64,000 bases of DNA from Pardosa pseudoannulata (Eukaryota; Arthropoda; Arachnida; Araneae; Lycosidae). The position numbers and the translations under genes were made by a program. The DNA is taken from assembly GCA_032207245.1 (NCBI GenBank), contig CM063504.1:79887458-79951457 (forward strand). Reading direction: 5' to 3'. Positions 37,391-46,786 of the stretch are shown here, in pieces; positions within the stretch are counted from its first letter, which is position 1, and every line of letters begins with the position of its first letter. A model generated the notes under the pieces. That model did no database searches, was not told the origin of the DNA, and saw only the letters and a list, made by a program, of their open reading frames with translations.

Positions 37391-37938
37391 CACAGATTTG
37401 TTTTCATCTGTTCACATGCATCCAATTAGATCAGGTAACTGATTTGACTTCCATCCATTATATAACATCTAATAACTAATAATCGCGTTATAGATGTTAT
37501 TGATATACACATTTTCTTTTATAAGCACATAAACCCATTAATCTACAAAAAAGAACTTAAGCTGTAAATAGATAATTTGAAACCTGACGTATTTGGATCA
37601 TACATCTGCTTAAGTAAAAGATATGTAAGCAAAACGGAAGGAACTATAAGATTAGATGATACTATGGGAAGATTGTGTATAGGATAGATATGAATGTTAA
37701 CCCATATCGGGCACATCTATGTTAAATTTTACCTTATTTATAATTAAATAATTATTATTGTGTTTTGAAATTACCTTGCTCTGTAGGTTTAGAGTTGTGA
37801 GGTCCCATACTCAAACACCAGTGAACGTCCAAAAGTCTATTTGTTTTCTCAGAAAAAGTGCAGGATAAATATGTGTACCTGGATTCTTTCTTGCTAAGAA
37901 GCTAGGAACAGAATCTTTAAAAAATATGCTCCTTTTAA

Positions 37939-38392
37939 TCCCTTGCCTCTTTTGCATTTACAAAATGCGTGTGCAGTTACCGTGCCTTTAAGGATTTGGC
38001 CGTACGCCGTACGATCAATCTGATTTCTTTGTTAGTTTCACTGTTTTGATCGTATCTTTTGTATTTTTAATGTCAAATTAGTCGTATAGAAGTCCACAAG
38101 ATGTTAGTTTTTGAAGTGTATTCTGTCTGGTTTAAAATTGTGGACTTTCTGATAGGTTTTGCATTACTTCGCGAGTGTTTATCTTTGAGTTTTTTGTTTG
38201 AGTCTTTGGGAGGATGTCCGAGAGAGACGTTTTAGAGGTAATTCTGCAGACAAAAAGTTAAGACCTGCAAACCAGTTCTCTGTGTGTTCACTGAAGAAAA
38301 ATGGCAGCTTCAAAATAATTAGAAAAGCGACTGGGTATTTTTGTCCGGATTGTGACGTTGGATTAAGCGTCTTTTTTCAAGATTTATCCCTT
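37939..38392 (+). mobile_element. Deleted piggyBac element (unit 2)
   Basis: TTAA at 37935-37938 precedes TCCCTTGCCTC, the counterpart of the 34222 end. The palindromes seen in unit 1 are degraded here (GCCGTACGCCGTACG remains). The cysteine-rich coding remnant and SINE follow as in unit 1. Confidence 0.5.
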
Positions 38393-38404
38393 GCCGAACG
38401 ATGA
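38198..38404 (+). pseudogene. piggyBac transposase C-terminal cysteine-rich domain remnant (unit 2)
   Basis: An open frame of 68 codons without an ATG: DKKLRPANQFSVCSLKKNG, then ATGYFCPDCDVGLSV, running into the SINE and stopping at 38402-38404. Compared with unit 1, the first Cys of the leading pair is lost (Phe) while the second is kept, the opposite of unit 1. The CP.CDVGL motif is intact. The frame stays open past DVGL, but the following conserved Cys is Ser. There is no catalytic core, so it is a fossil. Independent loss of different cysteines argues against a retained function. Confidence 0.78.
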
Positions 38405-38557
38405 CCGATTAGTTAGGGTGCTGTCCTTCGGTACCGGAGTTCGTGGGTTCAAATCCCACAGTGGCAGGGATGTTCGTAGCTTTAAGCTGTTGGTTCCGGT
38501 CTCATTAGCCCTCGTGTTGCAAAAAGTAGACCGTAGCACTCTAAACTAATCAATCAA
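38393..38557 (+). repeat. SINE family 1, unit 2 counterpart of 34678
   Basis: GCCGAACGATGACCGATTAG head, exact T-arm-like GTGGGTTCAAATCCCAC, body with a deletion after GTTCGTAGC, and a CAATCAATCA-like tail. Flanks TCAAGATTTATCCC and TCAAGATTTTCCC are the target duplication. Confidence 0.92.
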
Positions 38558-38852
38558 TCAAGATTTTCCCACTAAATCTAATCTTTCAAAAAACAGATTA
38601 AGTAAATGTACTTGTAGTATTTGCATTGGGAAATAATTGTGTAGTAATTGTAATCGAAAATATTTTTTATATGCACAATTGTAAAGGTAATTTCCCTATC
38701 TAGCGTACCTGAGAGAGAAAAGACAACTTCCGGAGATTATTTTATTAATAGAAAAAAAAATGTTATACATGACTAAAATAATTAGAAATATTAATTTTAA
38801 TAACCTTTTCCATCTTACAAATGTAAAATGAGCAAAAATATGCAATAAAAAA

Positions 38853-39134
38853 TGGGACATGTTTCGGATTGTTTTTAGGGAAAAAATGAAACTGTTAAGT
38901 TAACCCCTTAAGGATGTTCAAAATATAGAGAAATGTCCAGTGGATCATCGCCAATGGGTAACACACGTTTTGATTGTTATCCCATTGTATTTTATTAAAT
39001 GAATGATTACTCAATATTTCTAATTTTTACATGATTTGCCGCATTACATTTGTAAAATATTCTATATTTTCCAGCCAAAAGCTAGCTCACTCTCCGGGAA
39101 TGTTGTTTGCGTCTTTTACAACGTTTTACTTCTC
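38853..39134. other. Unit 2-specific segment at the site of the unit 1 SINE
   Basis: About 280 bp that have no counterpart in unit 1. It includes TTAACCCCTTAAGG (about 38900), which resembles a piggyBac-type end, but no partner end was found. It was either deleted from unit 1 around the SINE insertion or inserted in unit 2. Confidence 0.5.
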
Positions 39135-39475
39135 TGAAATGCGAGGAAATCCTTAACCCTCCCCCCCTCGGAGTTGAGGTGAAGTTTTCAGCCTAACTGG
39201 ATAAGGCTAGGGGGCTGGGGATTGGCTAGAAAGGCTTTGTCCAAGGATGTTATTCTCGGACTGTAAAAAAGTTTGCGACCCTGCGTTCGGGGAGAACATA
39301 TTTTGATTTTCTCTAAGTATGTTTGCGCCTAGCGTAACGGAATTTTGTTAAATGTTTATAATTCTCCTTGTATATAACTGTGTAAATACTGATGTAAAAT
39401 GTGCATACCTGTGAGTGTAGGAATAAAACCCAGAAAATCCAATAAGCTTGACTTAACTTGCTTACTACGTCACAC
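39135..39475 (+). mobile_element. LTR-like block (unit 2)
   Basis: TGAAATGCGAGG to ACGTCACACA. It keeps the TATA-like element and AATAAAACCC of the unit 1 copy, with a shorter C-run. About 93% identical to unit 1 by eye. Confidence 0.45.
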
Positions 39476-40206
39476 AGTAAAGAATTTTAGTATTCGTTAT
39501 ATTTAAAAAAATTAAATATTAAACTGGCTTTACAGATGCACATAGAAAAGTTGAACACGGATGTTTCATATTTTTTTCATATATTCCTGCATTTGTAAGC
39601 TAGGTTTTTTTAAGTACTGACTGAATTTTTTAGAAATATATGTTTGTAAAAAATAGATTTTAAATGAAAGTTTAATCAATATAAATACTTGCTCATGTAT
39701 TCATTTAGAACATTATCAATAAATGGGGCACGCTATATTTCTTCTACGCTATACATGCATCTGCATGTATATGAGATGAAATATTTTAAAATTCATCTAG
39801 ATAATATTTCAAGCTATTGATTTTCTCTACTTCTTTTGAGTCTCTCTTTTGACAGAGTTCAAATACGGCAGCATATGATTTATTTTAAATTTCGATCTTT
39901 CCTACTAAATATACATTGCCTAAGTTTGTGAGAGTTTGGTTTTTTTTATAGATTTCAATCATATGCCTGCATTTATAGAATGTAAATATTCAATATTTTC
40001 GTCTTTATTCTTTTTTCTCGTGATATAGATGAATTTTGTTCATATGAATCATTCGTATTCAAAGTAAAAAGTATAAATGTCTTTTCTTTATTTGAATGTA
40101 GATTTGAGTGGGATCTTTTTAGTAATAAAGCGTATAAGTCTGCAAAAATACATTTATAAATTTGGGAAAAAAAATGTCATTTCTATAAATGGAGAGTTTG
40201 GCATTA

Positions 40207-41215
40207 AATTTTGACCTAATTAGTACCACAGATTTAAAAGTTGCTAAATTTATATGAAGGAATTGTCGTTTACACTAAGAAATAAAGAAAATGTCATTGG
40301 ATACATTTTATTTCTTACAGTAAGGAGTTAAAAAAAGCAACGTTGTAGGAAAATATGTAATCCTTTTTGCTGTTTCCGCAGAGTTACTGAAGGATATATT
40401 AATGCTTTTGACCTAATTATTGTCACACAGTTATAAGTTATTACACTTATATGAAGAAATTGTCTTTTACACTAAGGAATAAGGAAAATGTCATTGAATA
40501 TACTCTATTCCTTACCGTAGTAATTTTAAAGAAAAAATACTTGCTATAGAAAAATATACAATACTCATTTCTGCTTGGTCAGAGTTGCCAAAGGATCTAT
40601 TACATTAAAATTTTAAAAGTATTTTACTGAAATATTTTAAACGTACTCTAGTGTTTAATATTATAATACGTTTCCATTTTCTTTCAAAACATGAATTTAT
40701 CATCTTTTGTAAGATATTAAGAATAAATTTCTGAAAAACATTTCCTTTAATAAGAAAAAAAGTAATAATTTGTCCTATTTTTTTCTTGTTCAAGTTTGCA
40801 AAATTAGCTATTTTTGACCTAATTAGGATCACACATTTAAAAGTTGTTAAATTTATATGAAGGAATTGTCTTTTACATTAAGAAATACAGAAAATGTCAT
40901 TGAATACATTTTATTTCTTACCGTTGTGATTTCAAAGAAAAAATCTATTTGTAGGAAAATATGCAATACTTTGTGCTGTTTCCTCACAGTTACCGAAGGA
41001 TATATTACATTGAGATTTTAGAAGTATTTTAATGAAATATTTTAAACGTACTCTAATATCGTTTAATAGTATAATTAATTTGCATTTTCTCTCAAAATAT
41101 GAATGAATTATCTTTTGTCAGACATTAAGAATAAATTTCTGAAAAAAATTCCCTTTATCAAGAAAAACAGTAATAATTCATCTTGTTAATTTTTCTTGTT
41201 AAAATTTGAAAAAAC
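40207..41215. repeat. TTTTGACCTAATTA repeat family, periods about 200 and 406 bp
   Basis: Starts of units at about 40207, 40406 and 40812. Each is followed by a TATATGAAG.AATTGTC-type stretch, GAAAATGTCATTG and a late segment with AATATTTTAAACGTACTCTA (in the longer units). Shorter forms also end segmental unit 1 (36391 and 36575). Unit 2's right breakpoint falls inside this family. Confidence 0.85.
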
Positions 41216-42718
41216 AGTTATAATTGTCTAATGATTAGCAGTGTTCCTTTGACTTAACGTAAAATATTGTATGAAACATGACGCATCATGTTAAAAGTAG
41301 TTTCAATCAAAATATGAATCAATTATATTTTACTAGTATGAATTAATGGAGATACATTTTATAGACAAAATCTAGGCAACAGAGTAAAAAGCGTTTACCA
41401 AAAGGTATAATAACCTAAAAAGTAAAAACAGTTACCTTAAATTTAAAACTGGATGCAGGAGTGTATATTTACCTAAAATATATCTTAAAAGTATGTTCAA
41501 ATATAAAAATCTGATTAAAATGTAACCTCATATTAACAATATCGATAATGATGCAAGAAATATTAAAATTAGATTAATAATAGAATATTATTCGTTAAAT
41601 GTATTCTGATTTATTTTACCGAATATTTAATATTAGGAAATCAATTTGTGTAAATTTAAACTTTAATTTATATAAAAAAGGAAGTCTTATAGGTCAATTT
41701 TAATGGCAAGATTAAAATAGGAAATAGGAAATATATGAATATGATTATCTTACATACAGTTCTTATAATCAAAAGTGCTTATATGTAATTGTTATTCTCA
41801 GTTATTTAAATTTACAAAAATAAAAATATCTTTCATTTTATAAAATTCCTAATAATTAATATGCACATCTGCCATAAGTAATTAAAGTGAAAAAATTTCA
41901 TAATTCTTACAATATATGGATTTAATGAAGTAATATGAATACAAATAAATAGTCTAAAAGAAACTGCGTTATTCCTAGACTAAATGCTAACCAAGAGAAG
42001 ATTTAATAATTCTCCCCAGTTTTTAAAATGAATCCCCTACTATTTTTACAAGAATGAATCCAAATTTATGCTGAATTCACTATCTTTCATGGTAAAAGCA
42101 ATTCCAAAGTATTAAAAAGAACATAAACCCTTAACGCTTTTAGATCAACGCATATATGTCGCATATTGATGAATAAAACATATTTATTGATGATGCCACG
42201 GCTTTTGCAACCTAAACCCTTTTAGAAAGCTGCATAAATTTGAGAAGGAATGGATTATGCTAAGTTTAAAGGATTAAACAATTTTTTATTAAGGAGAATT
42301 TTTTACGAAGAGGTAATTCCACATTTGAATGCATTAAGAAGACTTAAAATCTTTGATGCCGCAATGCATTGTAGAAAAATCTTAAAAATTGTTTAGAATC
42401 TAGTGAAATCTATAAGCTAATATTTGAAGATAGGAAATAAAATATACCGAATATTTGTTTTTAGATTTTCTACTCTATTTCTGGAGAACAATTATTTGTT
42501 TCCTTTTAACATTGGACATATCGCGATATTTGCTTGGAACTTAAATAAAAATTGTTAGAATATGTACTCAACTTAAAAAATGTCAAAGAAACATCCATAT
42601 ATCCTAGAAAATATACAGAAAATATCCTCTGATTTCAAATACAAGGATATAAAAATGTATTGTTACTTTAGGATTAAGCGTTGAGAAATATTAGACTTAA
42701 AATAATTTCTACTGATTT
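41216..42718. other. AT-rich noncoding stretch
   Basis: No repeats with clear borders, frames or element ends recognised. Confidence 0.55.
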
Positions 42719-42722
42719 TTAA

Positions 42723-43340
42723 CCCTCTAAGTGGTTCGGCCGTACAATTCCGCCAAACCGATGATGTCTTCAAAGCGGTTGTTACGTACAACTTTCGACC
42801 TCCAAAACGTTCCGAAAATGGATGTAATGTACATTTCTGCCAATGTTTTCCCCTATGGAGTTTTGAGGTAGGAGAGTCAGGTCGATTGTTTAGGAACTGC
42901 ACACCTACTCTCTGAGGCTCAAAGACGCTGATAGTTTTTCATGGCTTTGTAAAACTCTATTTCGAAGTATTTCGTTTGCGGTAACTGATGTATCTCTAAT
43001 TGCACCACTTAAATAGCTTGGATGACTTTCGTAAAAAAGATAAAAATCATTCTCTTAAAGAATATTTTTATTTGTACTTTTAGAACCCATTATTTCTTAT
43101 GGGATGATCTTCGAGACTTGACGAGCTTTATGTGTATTAAAAATTAACAATATATAATGTCTATTTATATATCTATTTATAACCGGAAGTAAAGGGACAG
43201 TAACGAGGGTGGGGTTTCCCTTATTCCAATCTAGTTGACAAAGGGTGAAGTAAAAAATCATAGAACACTTTGGTCACTGACACAATGAAACTTTAGCGTA
43301 TTTTTGGACACTTTTTCCTCGGTGTGTACTACTCGGAGGG
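42723..43340. mobile_element. piggyBac-type MITE with complete ends
   Basis: 618 bp flanked by TTAA on both sides (42719-42722 and 43341-43344), the piggyBac target duplication. Inverted ends are CCCTCTAAGTGGTTC at the left and CCCTCCGAGTAGTAC at the right, read inward. There is no transposase sequence; the 79-codon minus frame at 42663-42902 crosses the element border and is spurious. It shares the CCCTC start with the 33131 MITE family but has a different interior. Confidence 0.85.
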
Positions 43341-43559
43341 TTAAGAAAAACTGTATGTGGGAAATATGTATTAACTTTCTTTTTGTAAGAAAAATACAAA
43401 ACTACAGTGGACTCCGCATAATGTGATCAGTTTGGGACACCGTGATTTTGATAACAATAAACGATATGCAAAATTAGATAAATTTACCCCCTCTTTATTT
43501 CACACTTATTAAATTTAAAAAAAAATGAAAAAACATACCTTATATTTATATTTTATCCT

Positions 43560-43915
43560 TTAAAACATAAGAATTGTATACATAATTTTAAAAATTGATC
43601 AATTGTTGACTGTCTAAAATGTTTTCTAAAAATCTCATTGATAAATTGTTCGTAATCATAATCAACCTGTCATAACGATTTAAAATCTTTTGTTTTAATG
43701 TTTAATCATTTCGCTTTCTGGCTTCCATATCGACAAGCTCTGCCTGTAAGCGAGCACGGCATTAAATGTAATGCTCCTTCTCAGTTCCGATAATAATGTT
43801 TTGCCTTCTGCTTATCTGACAACCATTGACCAATAGCAGGGTGTACGTATTTCTGAAAAATTCCAGGATCTTTAACTCCAGACTCCTTTTTTCATTCCAT
43901 ATTTCCCTAGGTTGA
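43560..43915 (-). pseudogene. Tigger-like transposase C-terminal remnant
   Basis: The minus strand reads SGVKDPGIFQKYVHPAIGQW, then broken frames, then EIFRKHFRQSTIDQFLK before a stop. A short R/K-rich segment followed by (Q/T)(S/T)T(I/L)D.F(F/L)K is a frequent C-terminus of Tigger transposases, which excise and insert their element at TA sites. The DDE domain is absent and there are internal stops. It lies wholly inside the element bounded by Tigger-type ends, which supports the assignment. Confidence 0.6.
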
Positions 43916-43949
43916 AAAGGAGAATTCGCGGAAATTCAGACAACAACGA

Positions 43950-44120
43950 GCCGAACGCTGGCAGATTGGTTAGGGCGCTGATCGTCGGTACTGGAGTTCG
44001 TGGGTTCGAATCCCACTTTGGCTTGGATGTTCGTAGCCGTTCGGAATCGGCTTTAAGCAGTAGGTCCCGGTCTCATTAGCTCTCGTGTGCAAAACAGTAG
44101 ACCGTAGAGCTCCAAACCAA
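43950..44120 (+). repeat. SINE family 1, near-consensus copy inside the Tigger element
   Basis: GCCGAACGCTGGCAGATTGG head, B box GGGTTCGAATCC, body to TAGACCGTAGAGCTCC and a CCAAACCAA tail. Target duplication ACAACAACGA / ACAACAGCGA (43940-43949 and 44121-44130), one mismatch. It is therefore younger than the Tigger insertion. Confidence 0.93.
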
Positions 44121-44329
44121 ACAACAGCGAAGGGAAAGAAAATAATGGGTTTCTTCTGAATACATTATGAATATTCCTTTGCCAGTTAAAATGAGGTTCG
44201 AAAACTGATAACATTTACCGATGTAACGATCACATAAAGAGATAATTTTAACATACAAATGAAAAGAAGAATTTGGGACCAAGCGATTGATAACATTAAC
44301 AGTGATTCCATTAAACGAAGTCCACTGTA

Positions 44330-45759
44330 TACAAAAAGTAAAAGTATAATTTACCAAAACTCTTTTTTATGTATATATGTGCGCGTGTGTGTGTGTACAT
44401 TTCATTTGCTTGCTCCATGAAGTTACTTCCTAATATACAGGGTTTCTATATAGAAGGTCTTTCATTAAAAGCACCATCAAAGATATCTGCCCTCCCCCCC
44501 TTCACGCATCAAAGATGGTTAGCATCATAGTCTTGCTGTCTTTTGACATCTCTCATAAAATTAATGCTTAACTGTCGACTGAAACTTTTAGATTATCAGT
44601 ACGCATGGTCATTCTATTAACAACACATACTAAAAAATTGCAACTCACATTTAAACTTCGTTCTGTCATACACGTTTTAATTAGATAAATATTCTTACTA
44701 TAGAAATGATCATTTAAATAGCATTTAATTTCTTTCTAGAGTTTTATCAAATATTGTACATAAAAATCAGTTTTGACTTTTATAAATTCATTCGCTTCTA
44801 TATTAGAAGTAATTTTAATAATAGCATCTTAAAGGTTTATATATATCTAATTAACTATTTCTTCTAAATATTCATGGCCAATCACAGATTGATATTTCCA
44901 AACAAAGATTTCGAGTAAAAATATCCATCGTCATAGCTATATGTTATTTAACTACCTTTAACGAAATTTAGTCTAATCCACATTATACGATTTCAGACTA
45001 AAAGAACAAAAATGCTACTTTTTAGTCACTAAAGGAAACACAAGCTCTTAAGCGCTTAAGACTTGATGATATATTGAAGTCTTCTTTATTAACAAAATAT
45101 TCTAGTATACCTACTGAAATTTTAGTATAAACTAAACGATAAATGAATCATTACGGCCATTAAATCTTTATATTCCTTTTCTTCAAATGTTACAGCGTTT
45201 ATCAATTTTCAAATTAATACTTAAATAATCCAGTATTAGTATTTAAATAGTACTATATAAAATTGTATTGAAAGAAGTAATTATCCAAAATAAATGTTAT
45301 CTATGTTAGAATTACACATAAATTATTGCTTTTTATATCCAGAGTAAAATAAGTATATTCATTTATATACATGCAATAACCAACGTAATGTCTCCATAAT
45401 ATCAGTATCTTTATAGCTGGATACTTTGTTTAATTTAGACATATTGTCTTATTTGAACACAGGTATTAAATTCTCTTTTAATTTGCCTATTAGATTAAAA
45501 AAATAAAACGTTAAATCAATGCATAAAATAATGATAAGATTTCATAAAAATAAATACTTGTTTAGTTTGTAAATTGATTTAGTTCAAAAGTAGGCAATAT
45601 GTTCTGTACAAATCCTTGTATTAATTAAAATGCAATTAATATTGTTATTTCATAATATAAAAAATCTCAAACATAATTGTTTGAAACATGTAACATTAAT
45701 TTAATTAATTCTGACTAAGAAGAAATCAGTAAGCGAATACTAATCCTTTATTTAAATTT
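44330..45759. other. AT-rich noncoding stretch
   Basis: A small GT repeat lies at about 44378-44396. Otherwise nothing recognised. Confidence 0.5.
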
Positions 45760-46400
45760 TCATTTCGAAATCAATTCCACTGTAAATGCCCGTTAATTTC
45801 TCCTCATCTTATTAGTTTTTTCCCATCGCAATTAAATTCGATAAACATTAAGTAACACTAATCTGAAATATATATATTTTTTTGCTATTTTAATACGTAA
45901 CACAGTACAGCATTCTTTGCATCTATATCGATTTAGCTTACAACAGTTTGCCCTTTAGAGTTAAGGTAATCTATTTTCATTATTTTAATTTCTTTTGGAA
46001 TAAGATACCGTTGTAACAATAATCCACATAAATAACTCGCATTATATTAAACAGATACCTAGATTTAAATCAGCCATTCGTGCTAAAGGACAAAATCCAG
46101 ATATCAGAAACATAGCTGTGCTTTTAAAACGGCTGTTGCGCCAGCCTTTAATTACGACAAAAGTTTTAATTAACATTTGATAGAGATTTCGTTTATTTCT
46201 GAACATAAGAGGGGGAAGGATTAAGGAAACCAGCTTTTGATATTAGATTACAGCGATTGCAATGCCAGATAAGCAGTAAATGACGACTTATGTGATATAA
46301 TTAATCGACGCGTTCGTATAAACAGGTGCAAAATTTTCAAAAACGTGTTCACTCGCGTCGAATTTTTGAGATATTTAATGGAACACGAATGCATGTCTAG
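45760..46400. promoter_or_regulatory. Candidate conserved noncoding element (intronic enhancer-like)
   Basis: About 600 bp of non-repetitive, higher-complexity sequence without sustained frames, in the downstream intron. It has several homeodomain-type cores (TTTAATTACG at about 46150, TTAATTAAC, AATTAATCGACG at about 46300), CAGGTG (46324, E-box) and CpG words (TGTTGCGCC, CTCGCGTCG). The type is inferred from composition only. Conservation in related species would be the real evidence. Confidence 0.35.
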
Positions 46401-46786
46401 CATTAATAAGTAATTAGTGTTCGACAACTAGTTAACAAATTCATTATACCTTTTCAGAAGTAGAAAAATTAAAGTCTCTCCAGATTAAATCAATCAAAAT
46501 ACGGAATATGGCTTATAAAAATTTATAAAAGTCACGATTTATATTTGTATAGTTTATTTATTTATACCAACTAATTTTAATTAACATATGCATTACATTT
46601 AAGATTACACTTTCTGATTCTATAATTTGTTTTAATTTGAGAGTTCTACATTTGTTTTGAGTTATAAAATTCGTTTATTACGCTTTTCTTTATTTTGCAG
46701 TAAATACTAATTCAAATATTGTTTCTTAGTTCTTTAACCTTTCTTTATCATCAGGTAGTATCAACCATGATAAAATAAATAACTTT
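46401..46786. other. AT-rich noncoding stretch
   Basis: Nothing recognised between the candidate element and the 590-bp array. Confidence 0.5.

Larger units (their letters stand above)
36615..40445. repeat. Tandem segmental duplication, unit 2 (about 3.83 kb)
   Basis: Begins CCGCTCGACGTAATAACACA directly after TTATAAGTTATTACA, and ends at the matching TTATAAGTTATTACA at about 40445. It carries counterparts of the MITE (36910), piggyBac scrap (38198), SINE (38393) and LTR-like block (39135), but lacks the unit 1 SINE at 35131 and the 66-bp duplication. Confidence 0.95.
43405..44327 (-). mobile_element. Tigger-type transposon with a nested SINE
   Basis: Flanked by TA (43403-43404 and 44328-44329). 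Inverted ends are CAGTGGACTCCGCATAATG and CAGTGGACTTCGTTTAATG (read inward), continuing with TG(A/G)ATCA-like similarity. This is the CAGT..AC pattern of pogo/Tigger elements. It contains a minus-strand transposase tail and a SINE at 43950-44120. Without the SINE and its duplicated target it is about 740 bp, so most of the gene has been deleted. Confidence 0.88.

Noticed and set aside
38895..38915. TTAACCCCTTAAGG as a piggyBac element end
   Set aside because: No matching inverted end or TTAA partner was found in either direction.
35301..39475. The two LTR-like blocks as the two LTRs of one retrotransposon
   Set aside because: They lie in corresponding positions of the segmental duplication, and the DNA between them is the duplicated unit, with no gag-pol sequence.
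43950..44025. tRNA gene from the GTTCGAATCCCAC T-arm
   Set aside because: It is the head of a SINE repeated nine times in the window, with no full cloverleaf.
44076..44357. 93-codon minus frame
   Set aside because: It starts outside and reads through the Tigger inverted repeat and SINE tail, so it is not a coding sequence.
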